DNA of 44,483 bases from Fimimonas sp963619835 (GCA_963619835.1 CAVEYD010000009.1:1-44483); one strand, 5' to 3'; numbered from the stretch's first letter, positions 8,069-15,708 are shown. Program-made: numbers and translations. Notes: generated by a model from the sequence alone, not told the origin.

Positions 8069-9055
8069 ATGAAAGTTGGAATAATAGGAATAGGTGCAGT
8101 AGCGCAACTACATATTTCTGCTTTATTAAGTGCAGGTCAAAATATTACTGCTGTTTGTGACATTGACATTGGTAGATGTTATGCTGCAATAAACAAATTT
8201 AATTTAAAAGCAAAAGCATACAAAAATTATGTGGAAATGCTTGACTGCGAAAATCTCGACGCAGTTCATATATGCACTCCGCATTATCTGCATGCAGAGA
8301 TGGTTTGCTATGCTTTGAGTAAAAACATAAATGTGTTGTGTGAAAAACCGATTGCAATAAATTTCGAACAACTAAATGACATCAATAATGCTGTTGAAAA
8401 ATCTTCTGCTCAACTAGGGGTATGTCAACAAAATAGATTTAGGGCTTCCATGCAGTATGTCAAGGATTATTTCAAAGACAAAGAGATAACAGCAGCAAGC
8501 GGTTGCCTTTGTTGGCAGCGCGATAAAAAATACTATGAGAGCGGAGATTGGCGCGGAAAAAAAGCAACCGAAGGCGGTGGCGTAGTTATAAATCAGGCAT
8601 TGCACACATTGGACTTGTTGCAATGGTTTTGCGGTATGCCGATATCGGTAATCGGTCATACTTCAAACGATACATTGAAAGACGTGATAAATGTCGAAGA
8701 AACAGCTTTTGGAATTTACAAATTGAAAAATGGCGGACGTTTCATTCTAAATGCCACAAATGCAAGTTCCGCAAGTTTTCCTATTACCCTAATGCTTCAT
8801 TCGGCAAACGACAATGCAGTCATTGTAGACGACAACATTATTCTTAACGGAAAGTTCCTCACCAAAAGCGATGGCTTGCCGTTGTTCGGCAAAGAAGTTT
8901 GGGGTGCCGGGCACATTGCCTTGATAAAAGATTTTTACGATGCATTACAAAACAACAGAAAGTTTGAATTAGACTTTGACGAAGCTAAAAAGGTTGTGGT
9001 GTTGCTACTAAGTCTCTATGAGTCAGAAGGAAAAGAAGTAACAATAAGACGGTAA
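8069..9055 (+). CDS. Gfo/Idh/MocA-family NAD(P)-dependent dehydrogenase (copy 2)
   Basis: A 328-residue oxidoreductase with N-terminal GIIGIGAVA (residues 4-12), E92-K93-P94, SGDWR (158-162), EGGG (168-171) and H179 in NQALHTLDLLQW. It shares the SGDWR, EGGG and NQxxHxLDLLQW blocks with copy 1 but is shorter and diverged in the C-terminal part. The ATG follows CGGGGTTAAAT, a sequence nearly identical to that before the second TIM-barrel gene (CGGGGTTAAATAAG). The end of an SDR remnant lies immediately upstream. Probably oxidises a sugar or glycoside hydroxyl with NAD+, by family; substrate unknown. The M55 gene follows after 9 bases. Confidence 0.83.
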   Translation: MKVGIIGIGAVAQLHISALLSAGQNITAVCDIDIGRCYAAINKFNLKAKAYKNYVEMLDCENLDAVHICTPHYLHAEMVCYALSKNINVLCEKPIAINFEQLNDINNAVEKSSAQLGVCQQNRFRASMQYVKDYFKDKEITAASGCLCWQRDKKYYESGDWRGKKATEGGGVVINQALHTLDLLQWFCGMPISVIGHTSNDTLKDVINVEETAFGIYKLKNGGRFILNATNASSASFPITLMLHSANDNAVIVDDNIILNGKFLTKSDGLPLFGKEVWGAGHIALIKDFYDALQNNRKFELDFDEAKKVVVLLLSLYESEGKEVTIRR

Positions 9056-9064
9056 AATTTTAAA

Positions 9065-9880
9065 ATGAAGTATTTAATCGCAGTTGATCTTGAAGGTGTC
9101 AATTTCGTTGTCGGTGAGCCGTACAAACCGCTTCACGAAGGCAGTGAACAATATAAAATTGCCGTAAAGGAAGCAACGAAAGAACTAAATGTAATTGCAA
9201 GTGCACTTTATGATAGCGGTGCGGAACAAGTGTATGTTTGGGACAATCATGGTCGCGGACACAACTTGAATTACGAATTTGTCGACAAAAGAATAAAAGA
9301 TGTCGGCTTGGATAGATGTGCAATAGAAAGAATGAACGTTGCCGACCCGCTAGGCATAGATGCCATTATCTTTTTGGGCTATCATTCAAAGGAAGGCACG
9401 CTCGGCGGTGTTCTTGCTCACTCTTATAGTTCCGAATGTATTCAGTACTATAAAATCGACGGAAAACAAGTCGGTGAATTCTACATCGATTCTAATATAG
9501 CACTTTCAAAGAATATACCCGTAATAATGATGGTGTGCGATGACGTGTGCATAAAGGAAATTCCTTCAATATCAAGCGATATTGTCAGCGTCATTACAAA
9601 GCATGCAACAGGCAGAAACTCTGCATTGTTTCGCGGTGACGAATTATACACGGAATTGTACTATTCTACCCAACAAGCCGTTTCAAAATTAGGTAAAATG
9701 CGGTATTCAACCATTAAATTTCCTGTAGATTTCGAGGTGAGGTTTACCAGAATCGAACGAGCAATATCACAAAAAGAGTCAATCAAAAACAAATATGGTA
9801 TTGATAGCGAGTTCGGTGAAGACGGCCACGTACTAAAACTAACTGCCAACAGAATCGAGGACATAAAAGCATTCTTATAA
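9065..9880 (+). CDS. M55 family D-aminopeptidase-like protein (DppA type)
   Basis: A 271-residue zinc amidohydrolase of peptidase family M55. All active-site positions known for Bacillus DppA can be placed: D8 and E10 (in VDLEG), H62 (in DNHGRG), H107 (in LGYHS), H119 (in LAHSYSS) and E138 (in VGEFYID). DppA removes D-amino acids such as D-Ala from peptides; other members have uncharacterised substrates. There is no signal peptide, so cytosolic. It is the last gene of a sugar-acid catabolism cluster, which is unusual for this family and suggests an amide-linked sugar conjugate or muropeptide-type substrate, an inference only. The Shine-Dalgarno is weak; translation may be coupled to the gene 9 bases upstream. 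Confidence 0.82.
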   Translation: MKYLIAVDLEGVNFVVGEPYKPLHEGSEQYKIAVKEATKELNVIASALYDSGAEQVYVWDNHGRGHNLNYEFVDKRIKDVGLDRCAIERMNVADPLGIDAIIFLGYHSKEGTLGGVLAHSYSSECIQYYKIDGKQVGEFYIDSNIALSKNIPVIMMVCDDVCIKEIPSISSDIVSVITKHATGRNSALFRGDELYTELYYSTQQAVSKLGKMRYSTIKFPVDFEVRFTRIERAISQKESIKNKYGIDSEFGEDGHVLKLTANRIEDIKAFL

Positions 9881-9976
9881 AGAAGTGGAACATACGTTGA
9901 TAGAACATTGATTCTGCCGCCTTGTATATGTCTTGATGAAAATTTACAAAAATTTTGAGAACATTGGGAAAAAGCA

Positions 9977-10005
9977 TTGAAAAACAAAATAAATTGTGGT
10001 ATATT
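9977..10005 (+). promoter_or_regulatory. Promoter of the CxxC-repeat lipoprotein
   Basis: TTGAAA (9977-9982), 17-base spacer, TATATT (10000-10005) with an upstream TGG making an extended -10. Transcription would start near 10012, leaving a leader of about 205 bases before the lipoprotein gene. Confidence 0.6.
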
Positions 10006-10014
10006 ATAAAAAAA

Positions 10015-10167
10015 CATGGCTAAAGCCATAATAAACCTTGCCTGCCTCGAAAATTTTCGGGGGGGGGTAGAAAGTTTTGCCATCTAACAGATCAGGGTAC
10101 ATGTCCTTGGTCTGTTTTTTGTTTTTCGGTGCCTACTTTTAAATAGGCAAACACAAATGAATTACCG
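10015..10167 (+). promoter_or_regulatory. Structured 5' leader with G9 tract
   Basis: The 337-base gap 9881-10217 contains, after the promoter, several hairpins in series: ATGGC/GCCAT (10015-10028); CCTCGAA with TTCGGGG, merging into nine consecutive G (10059-10067); a 10-bp stem followed by six T (10088-10120); GCCTA/TAGGC (10131-10148); and a short CTGTT/AACAG stem. No coding potential was seen. The arrangement suggests conditional termination or an RNA-level switch; no Rfam class was recognised. Confidence 0.45.
10088..10120 (+). terminator. Possible attenuator within the lipoprotein leader
   Basis: CAGATCAGGG (10088-10097) pairs with CCTTGGTCTG (10105-10114), ten pairs including two G-U, then six T (10115-10120). 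It lies between the promoter and the gene it would serve, hence attenuator rather than ordinary terminator. Confidence 0.55.
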
Positions 10168-10217
10168 CCTGTTTTTAACAGATTGGAAATATAAAAAATC
10201 TCACAAGGAGAGAAAAC

Positions 10218-12020
10218 ATGAAAAAAAAGTCACTCATTACAATTCTTGTAGTTGCACTTGTGGCTATTTTGTCGCTCACTGCTCTTGTTGCTTGCGACAA
10301 CAAGGACAAGCACGAGTTTGCAACAGAATGGACAACGGATGCGACAAGCCACTGGCATGTATGCACAGTTGAAGGTCACACCGACACGGACGAAAAAGTT
10401 GCCCACACTTTTGACGAAGGCAAAATTACAACCGCTGCAACTGAAGATGCGGAAGGCGTAAAAACCTTTACCTGTTCCGTTTGCGGTTATACAAAAACGG
10501 AAAAAGTCGAAAAACTTGCCCACGTACACAGTTTTGTCGACTTTGCAAAAGTAAATGCAACTTGCACATCCGCCGGAAACGTTGCATACAAACACTGCTC
10601 AGGTTGCAACAAAAACTTTGATGCAGACGGCAACGAAATTGCAGACGTAACAATCGCGGCAACAGGCCACACCTATGGCGATTGGATTGCGGAAGTCCCT
10701 GCAACTTGCGCAACAGCCGGAACAAAAGCACACAAAGATTGTTCTGTATGCGACAAGCATTTTGATAATGACGGAACTGAAATAACAGATTTGACAATTT
10801 CTGCAACAGGACACACCTATGGCAAGACAACACTTACTTTCAATCCATGGATTAACTCCGAACCTGATTGTGTTGCAACAAGGGTATGTTCAAATTGCGA
10901 TGAAACTACCGAAGGACACAAAATAGAAATAACAGTTCCGGCGACTGAGATAATTGTAACACAGCCAACCTGTAAGGAACTTGGAGGATTTAAATTAGTT
11001 GCAACATTTACGGAAGACCAAAAAACACTTTTGGGCTTAGATAATGTAAAACAAACTTCCTCGGATGAATGGTGGTGGAATGAAGGCGGATTTGCAGACC
11101 ACACATTGATTGATGTTGAAGCAAAAGACGCAACATATTCAGAAACAGGAATAAAAGTTGCTCATAAATATTGCACAGTTTGTGAAAAACATTTTGACGC
11201 AGATGGAAAAGAATTGAGTGAAAGTGATTATTTAATTGCAAAGCTTGAAGCGAAAGCAAGAATGATTAAATTTATTACTGTTGGTGGGGCTATACCAACC
11301 AAGCAATGGGATGGGCAACCACTTTCTATAGACGGGAAATATACTGTTTCTACAGATTCAACAGAAACAAAAGTTACAGAGGTAGATTCTGGCAAAGTTA
11401 CAATCAAATACTACACTTGCAAAAAGATCGTTTTTGATGCGAGTGCTGAAACAGAACTTGCAAGTGCACCTACAGAAGCAGGCTCATATTGGGTTTATAT
11501 TGAATTGAGCGCAACAGATGAATGGCAAAAGGTTTCTGCACAGACTAGATTTATCATAAATTGCGATCATAATTATGGCACAACAGGAGTTTGTAGCACT
11601 TGTGGTGGTAGCATTGCACAAGAAATAAATGGCACTAACAACGAAACAGATTTCCAATTAAAAATGGATTCTAGCACAAGCAAAAAAGTTTATTTCAACT
11701 TTGTAAATTGTGTTTCAAACACAGACTGTGACTTAGATATTGATACCAAAACAATGCAAGAAACAGCAAGTAGCACAGACGATGCATTGATTTCAAGTAT
11801 TAAAGTTTATAAAGAAGACGGAACAGAAGTTTGCGCATTAACATGCGAAAAATTTAATAGTTATTTACATTGGGTTTTACCGGACGGAATAACCTTGGAA
11901 GACTATAACAAATATTATGTAGTTGCAGAATTCAAGGAATATTCATCAACTGTAACACTTGGAATTTCAGCAAAAGTCCACAGTTATAATGCCGATGGCG
12001 ATTGCGAATATGAAAAATAA
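10218..12020 (+). CDS. Surface lipoprotein with repeated CxxC zinc-ribbon-like modules
   Basis: A 600-residue secreted lipoprotein. The signal peptide ends in the lipobox LVAC with the lipid-bearing C26. The N-terminal half has repeated modules of about 45-50 residues with the pattern HxYGxW...ATC...G...HKxCSxCxKxFDxDGxE; CxxC pairs lie at 86/89, 127/130, 175/178, 224/227, 319/322 and 459/462. Such modules are common in surface proteins of gut Clostridia; metal binding is plausible but unproven. The region from about 335 to 450 looks like a beta-rich Ig/MBG-type domain, and the last 130 residues look like a secreted beta-sandwich. AAGGAG at 10205-10210 supports the start. Monocistronic: own promoter and a terminator after it. 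Function unknown; adhesion, matrix or metal capture are guesses. Confidence 0.75.
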   Translation: MKKKSLITILVVALVAILSLTALVACDNKDKHEFATEWTTDATSHWHVCTVEGHTDTDEKVAHTFDEGKITTAATEDAEGVKTFTCSVCGYTKTEKVEKLAHVHSFVDFAKVNATCTSAGNVAYKHCSGCNKNFDADGNEIADVTIAATGHTYGDWIAEVPATCATAGTKAHKDCSVCDKHFDNDGTEITDLTISATGHTYGKTTLTFNPWINSEPDCVATRVCSNCDETTEGHKIEITVPATEIIVTQPTCKELGGFKLVATFTEDQKTLLGLDNVKQTSSDEWWWNEGGFADHTLIDVEAKDATYSETGIKVAHKYCTVCEKHFDADGKELSESDYLIAKLEAKARMIKFITVGGAIPTKQWDGQPLSIDGKYTVSTDSTETKVTEVDSGKVTIKYYTCKKIVFDASAETELASAPTEAGSYWVYIELSATDEWQKVSAQTRFIINCDHNYGTTGVCSTCGGSIAQEINGTNNETDFQLKMDSSTSKKVYFNFVNCVSNTDCDLDIDTKTMQETASSTDDALISSIKVYKEDGTEVCALTCEKFNSYLHWVLPDGITLEDYNKYYVVAEFKEYSSTVTLGISAKVHSYNADGDCEYEK

Positions 12021-12092
12021 GCAACTACAAGAAAAAGCAAAAATATCCGTGTGCTGAAAAACGCAATAGTTTAACAAAAAACTAAATTAAAC

Positions 12093-12123
12093 AAAAAGGT
12101 TTTGCAAAACGCAAAGCCTTTTT
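12093..12123 (+). terminator. Intrinsic terminator after the lipoprotein gene
   Basis: AAAAAGGTTTTGC (12093-12105) pairs with GCAAAGCCTTTTT (12111-12123) with one G-U, loop AAAAC, ending in a T run. It lies 73 bases past the stop codon. Confidence 0.85.
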
Positions 12124-12231
12124 TTGTTGAAGAATTGAAGATACAAGTGTGTATTTCTTTTGAAGATTGTTTCGTCTTCTCTAAATTGCTATTCGGTTTC
12201 TATTATATAAGTAAGATGGTGAGTTGAAAAA

Positions 12232-12272
12232 AATAACGCAAATTAAACCTTGTCGATTCAACTTACGTTATT
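12232..12272 (-). terminator. Terminator of the tRNA-Leu transcript
   Basis: On the minus strand AATAACGTAA (12272-12263) pairs with TTGCGTTATT (12241-12232), one mismatch, followed by T residues. It starts three bases past the tRNA 3' CCA. Confidence 0.65.
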
Positions 12273-12274
12273 CG

Positions 12275-12357
12275 TGGTGCGGATGACAGGACTTGAACCT
12301 GCATGGTTTCCCACATGAACCTGAATCATGCGCGTCTGCCAATTTCGCCACATCCGC
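12275..12357 (-). tRNA. tRNA-Leu (anticodon CAG)
   Basis: On the minus strand the 83-base sequence folds as a class II tRNA: acceptor GCGGATG with CATCCGC, D stem GCG/CGC with the AAATTGGCAGA loop, anticodon stem CATGA/TCATG with loop TTCAGGT giving anticodon CAG, a short variable arm (TGG-GAAA-CCA), and T stem GCAGG/CCTGT with loop TTCAAGT. The 3' CCA is encoded (12277-12275). The sequence matches the usual bacterial tRNA-Leu pattern. It lies 44 bases downstream of a phosphoribosyltransferase gene on the same strand and may be cut from that transcript, as no separate promoter was found. Confidence 0.95.
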
Positions 12358-12364
12358 ATATAAG

Positions 12365-12400
12365 CAAAAGCTCAATTTTGTTTGGGCTTTTGTTTTTTTT
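12365..12400 (+). terminator. Plus-strand terminator facing the phosphoribosyltransferase gene
   Basis: CAAAAGCTC (12365-12373) pairs with GGGCTTTTG (12384-12392), followed by eight T. The T run is only on the plus strand, so it would stop read-through from the left before it becomes antisense to the minus-strand gene. It is not a good terminator for the minus strand, consistent with read-through into the tRNA. Confidence 0.6.
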
Positions 12401-12401
12401 G

Positions 12402-12938
12402 TTATAAAAGGGGTATAACTCCAAGATAGCAAATATCGTTGCGTTTAGCTGCATCGCCTTCGGCAAGCACAAAAGCTTTCTTTTGGATTGTTCCGCCGGA
12501 AAGACGAACAAGTTCTTCCAAACCGAGCAAGCTGTTTCCGGTAGAAACAACGTCGTCGATAATTCCTACTTTTTTTCCGCGCATAAGTTCGGCATCAAAC
12601 TTGCTTATATGAAGTTGTTGCGTTGCCCCGGTTGTTATGCTGGATTTTATTTCCACGTCAATGCCGTCTTGCATGTAAAGTTTTTTGGATTTGCGAGCAA
12701 CTGCATAGTACTTGTGACCAAGTTCTCTTGCAATAACGTGAGTAAGTTGCAACCCCTTGCTTTCTGCTGTAAGTAGTACATCGCAGTCCGAAACTAATTT
12801 TGCAATTTCTTTTCCACAATGTTCGGTCATTTCAACATTTCCGTGAAGGTTGAAAAAGCAAATTTTTACTCCGCTTGGCAATGGTAAAACAGGCAATTCC
12901 GCAACATAACCTTTTAGATCTACTTTATAAGTCTCCAT
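12402..12938 (-). CDS. Purine-type phosphoribosyltransferase (Apt/Xpt-like)
   Basis: A 178-residue type I phosphoribosyltransferase. The PRPP-binding motif is VGIIDDVVSTGNSL, preceded by the TAESKGLQL loop near residue 60 and the KSKKLYM segment, as in adenine and xanthine phosphoribosyltransferases. It would salvage a purine base with PRPP to give a nucleotide; which base cannot be decided, and a regulatory PRT domain like the C-terminal part of PurR is possible. On the minus strand GAGGAG lies eight bases before the ATG. A promoter is at 13010-13038. tRNA-Leu follows on the same strand after 44 bases. Confidence 0.75.
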   Translation of the reverse strand: METYKVDLKGYVAELPVLPLPSGVKICFFNLHGNVEMTEHCGKEIAKLVSDCDVLLTAESKGLQLTHVIARELGHKYYAVARKSKKLYMQDGIDVEIKSSITTGATQQLHISKFDAELMRGKKVGIIDDVVSTGNSLLGLEELVRLSGGTIQKKAFVLAEGDAAKRNDICYLGVIPLL

Positions 12939-12952
12939 TTTTTTCTCCTCAA

Positions 12953-12964
12953 GGACGATCGTCC
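12953..12964. repeat. Perfect 12-bp palindrome in the phosphoribosyltransferase leader
   Basis: GGACGATCGTCC reads the same on both strands and lies in the 5' untranslated region, a few bases upstream of the ribosome binding site. On the minus strand it is preceded by TTGTAGG. It could be a protein-binding site or what is left of a small palindromic repeat; compare the GC-rich hairpin at 35619-35644. Confidence 0.5.
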
Positions 12965-13009
12965 CTACAAGATTTTAAAACAAAATGTTGTCAACAAAAC
13001 AACTCAAAC

Positions 13010-13038
13010 ATTTTACTACACGTTTTTTTAAAAGTCAA
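13010..13038 (-). promoter_or_regulatory. Promoter of the phosphoribosyltransferase/tRNA unit
   Basis: On the minus strand TTGACT (13038-13033), 17-base spacer, TAAAAT (13015-13010). The transcript would begin near 13003, about 65 bases before the start codon. The remainder of the gap 12939-13433 is AT-rich with no other gene seen. Confidence 0.7.
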
Positions 13039-13205
13039 TAGGTTTTAGTTGCGTTAAATACAATTAGTTCAAAATGCGTAAACGCAAACGATTTTCAATA
13101 CTTTTCAAACAACTTAATTTCAAACAACAAAGCCTTTTAAGATTTTTTCGTCAAAACAGTTTTAAAACGAAAAAAACAAGAAACACCTCACAAGTTTGTA
13201 AAACG

Positions 13206-13234
13206 TTGACTTAACTTTTGCAATGCGGTACAAT
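13206..13234 (+). promoter_or_regulatory. Promoter of the DUF3737 gene
   Basis: TTGACT (13206-13211), 17-base spacer, TACAAT (13229-13234). If the ATG at 13434 is the true start, the leader is about 190 bases; nothing recognisable was found in it. Confidence 0.7.
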
Positions 13235-13433
13235 TTGTAAAAAGTAAGTGCACGCAAAAAACGAAATTCGTTTCAAAGTGTCAAAAACAATTTAGTCACA
13301 AAACAGTTTGTTGGGGACAGTTAATCAATATAAAACAAAAAAAACGCAGTCATTTGCTACAGATGCAAAAAATTTACAAAACTTTGAAAAAGCATGGTGG
13401 CAACAAATGAAAATCATACAGGGGTTTGATGGT

Positions 13434-14279
13434 ATGAATATAATTAAAGACAAAACTTTCGACGAAGAAAGAGCCTTGTACAATCTAAAGGATACTAAAG
13501 TGCAAAATTGTACGTTTGCGGGAGTTGCAGACGGTGAATCTGTTTTAAAGGAAACAAGAAGCATAGTGGTGGACAGTTGCGCCTTTTCTCTTCGCTATCC
13601 CATGTGGCACGCTCAAAAGTATAGCTTGCTAAATTCAAAACTCGATGAGTTTACAAGAGCGCCTATTTGGTATTCTAAAGATGGAATTATCGATAGTACC
13701 GAAATTCTGTCTGTCAAAGCTCTTCGCGAATGTAAAAACACAGTCATCAAAAACTCAAACATTGTTTCTGCCGAGTTCGGGTGGAAATGCGACGGCATAA
13801 AAATTGAAAATTCCACAATCGTGTCAGAGTATATGTGTTTTGACAGTAAAAACGTACAAATAAAAAACTTAAAGTTTACCGGCAAATACTCTTTTCAATA
13901 CATGGAAAATCTCACTATAGAAGATTCGGTGCTGGACACAAAAGATGCTTTTTGGCACAGTAAAAATGTGGTGGTAAAAAATTCCGTAGTAAAGGGCGAA
14001 TATCTTGCGTGGTTTTCGGAAGATTTAACGCTGATAAATTGTAAAATTATTGGCACGCAACCGCTTTGCTATTGCAAAAACTTAAAACTTGTTGATTGTG
14101 AAATGATCGGCACAGACTTATCTTTTGAATATTCCGAAGTCAATGCCACAATAAAGGGCAATGTCGATTCAATCAAAAACCCCAAATGCGGCAAAATAGT
14201 TGCAGACAGCGTCGGCGAGATAATAAAAGAAGATTCCATCATGGAAAGCGACTGTATTATTGAAATTAGAAAACAATAA
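13434..14279 (+). CDS. DUF3737 family right-handed beta-helix protein
   Basis: A 281-residue protein of the DUF3737 family, recognised by the N-terminal TFDEERALYNLKDTK, then GVADGESVLKE and CAFSLRYPMWH. The rest is a run of short strand-turn units of about 20 residues (VIKNSNIVSAEF, GIKIENSTIVSEY, VQIKNLKFTGKY, VVVKNSVVKGEY), the mark of a parallel beta-helix like pectate-lyase folds. There is no signal peptide and no obvious catalytic motif. The ATG at 13434 is preferred because AGGGG precedes it by nine bases and the family begins near this point; in-frame starts at 13407 and 13308 (TTG) exist. Function of the family is not established; cytosolic carbohydrate binding is only a guess. Confidence 0.8.
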   Translation: MNIIKDKTFDEERALYNLKDTKVQNCTFAGVADGESVLKETRSIVVDSCAFSLRYPMWHAQKYSLLNSKLDEFTRAPIWYSKDGIIDSTEILSVKALRECKNTVIKNSNIVSAEFGWKCDGIKIENSTIVSEYMCFDSKNVQIKNLKFTGKYSFQYMENLTIEDSVLDTKDAFWHSKNVVVKNSVVKGEYLAWFSEDLTLINCKIIGTQPLCYCKNLKLVDCEMIGTDLSFEYSEVNATIKGNVDSIKNPKCGKIVADSVGEIIKEDSIMESDCIIEIRKQ

Positions 14280-14424
14280 AGACGAATATAGTACAAACAG
14301 CATCAAGCATCAAGGTAAAGAATAGGTTGAACAAGGTATCATCGTTTATTCGCTTATAAATATTACTATTTTAAAATATTTAAGAAATAGACAATAAAAG
14401 AACCGCATAAAAATGGAGCTAACA

Positions 14425-15708
14425 ATGAAATACGCATTTATAAACTGTAAAATAATAGACGGCAACGAAAATATGCAAGTTGTCGAAAATATGGATATTT
14501 TAGTCGACGGTGAAAAAATTAGTGCGATAGTTCCGCATGCACAAAATTACGAGGGCAGAACAGTAGTTGACTTAAACGACAAATATGTCTGTCCGGGGCT
14601 TATAAACATGCACGTTCATCTTGCGGGAAACGGCAATCATCCCAAAAAGCAACGTGACAATGCCAAGCTTGTAAAGTTTATTATGGGTAGCAAGCTCACG
14701 CGTGGTGTTGCCTACAAACTTGTTTGCGGATTTGCCAAGCAAGAATTGTTGGGCGGTGTAACCACAATTCGTACCGTTGGCGGTCTCGGCAATTTTGACA
14801 CTCGCTTGCGCGACGAAATAAATAGTGGCAAAAAAGTCGGTCCAAGAATAATTGCATCAAACCAAGGTGTTTCGGTAAAAGGCGGACACATGGCAGGCTC
14901 GGTTGCAATTGCGGCCGAAAGTGTTGACGATGCACTAAAGTACATTGACGAGCTCGAAAATCAAAAGGTCGACTTTGTAAAACTTATGATCACCGGCGGA
15001 GTGATGGATGCCAAAGAGAAAGGTGTCCCAGGCGAACTTAAAATGTCTCCCGAGATGGTAAAAGCAGTGTGCGAAAAGGCTCATCAAAAGGGCTACAAAG
15101 TCGCCGCACACGTCGAGTCTCCGCAAGGAGTAAAAGTTGCGTTGAAAAACGGAGTCGATTCAATTGAACATGGTGCAAAGCCGGATGATGAAATTATCGA
15201 TTTGTTCAAGCAAAAAAATGCTTTTTTGTGCACAACAATATCTCCGGCGCTTCCGTATGCGCTTTTTGACAGAAAAATCACCAACATTACCGATGTCGAG
15301 CAGTACAACGGCAACGTGGTTTTTCAAGGTATAATCGATTGTGCCAAAGGTGCGCTTCAAAACGACATTCCCATAGTGCTCGGCAACGACGTCGGTTGCC
15401 CTTGGATAACCCAGTACGACTTTTGGCGCGAATTGTACTATTTTCACAAGTTTGTCGGAGTTTCAAATGAGTTTGCACTTTATTCTGCAACCAAGCACAG
15501 TGCGGAAATGGCAGGCATAGGCAACATTACCGGTTCGATAGAGGTTGGCAAGTACGCAGACTTTATTGTAATGTCGCAAAATCCCCTTGACAACTTAACG
15601 GCACTTCGACATCTCGACTATGTTGTCGCTCGCGGAAATGTTTTGCGCAACCCACAACCAAAAATTAAAAAAGATGTTCAACGTCAACTCGATAAGTTTT
15701 TGCAGTAA
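14425..15708 (+). CDS. Metal-dependent amidohydrolase (imidazolonepropionase/prolidase-like)
   Basis: A 427-residue amidohydrolase-superfamily enzyme with a binuclear-type metal site: H63 and H65 (HVHL), K186 as the likely carboxylated lysine (FVKLMITGG), H229 (AAHVES), H249 (SIEHG) and D322 (GNDVG). The family resembles Xaa-Arg or Xaa-Pro dipeptidases of the amidohydrolase superfamily. No signal peptide, so cytosolic. The ATG at 14425 has GGAG at 14415-14418 at correct spacing; the ATG at 14413 would overlap that site. Alone on its strand, 145 bases after the DUF3737 gene and before a long leader. Substrate unknown; hydrolysis of an N-acyl amino acid or dipeptide is most likely by family. 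Confidence 0.85.
   Translation: MKYAFINCKIIDGNENMQVVENMDILVDGEKISAIVPHAQNYEGRTVVDLNDKYVCPGLINMHVHLAGNGNHPKKQRDNAKLVKFIMGSKLTRGVAYKLVCGFAKQELLGGVTTIRTVGGLGNFDTRLRDEINSGKKVGPRIIASNQGVSVKGGHMAGSVAIAAESVDDALKYIDELENQKVDFVKLMITGGVMDAKEKGVPGELKMSPEMVKAVCEKAHQKGYKVAAHVESPQGVKVALKNGVDSIEHGAKPDDEIIDLFKQKNAFLCTTISPALPYALFDRKITNITDVEQYNGNVVFQGIIDCAKGALQNDIPIVLGNDVGCPWITQYDFWRELYYFHKFVGVSNEFALYSATKHSAEMAGIGNITGSIEVGKYADFIVMSQNPLDNLTALRHLDYVVARGNVLRNPQPKIKKDVQRQLDKFLQ

Noticed and set aside
7921..8160. A 79-codon open frame between kdgK and the second dehydrogenase
   Set aside because: Its first part is the SDR remnant and its end overlaps the dehydrogenase in another frame. No ribosome binding site and no independent conservation visible, so it is not listed as a gene.
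10468..10833. Long minus-strand open frames opposite the CxxC-repeat lipoprotein
   Set aside because: They arise from the repetitive codons of the sense gene; the antisense products are repetitive, without start signals.
12021..12231. Possible small gene or ncRNA between the lipoprotein terminator and the tRNA terminator
   Set aside because: Only short AT-rich frames and a GAAGA/TCTTC stem; no promoter with correct spacing was found.
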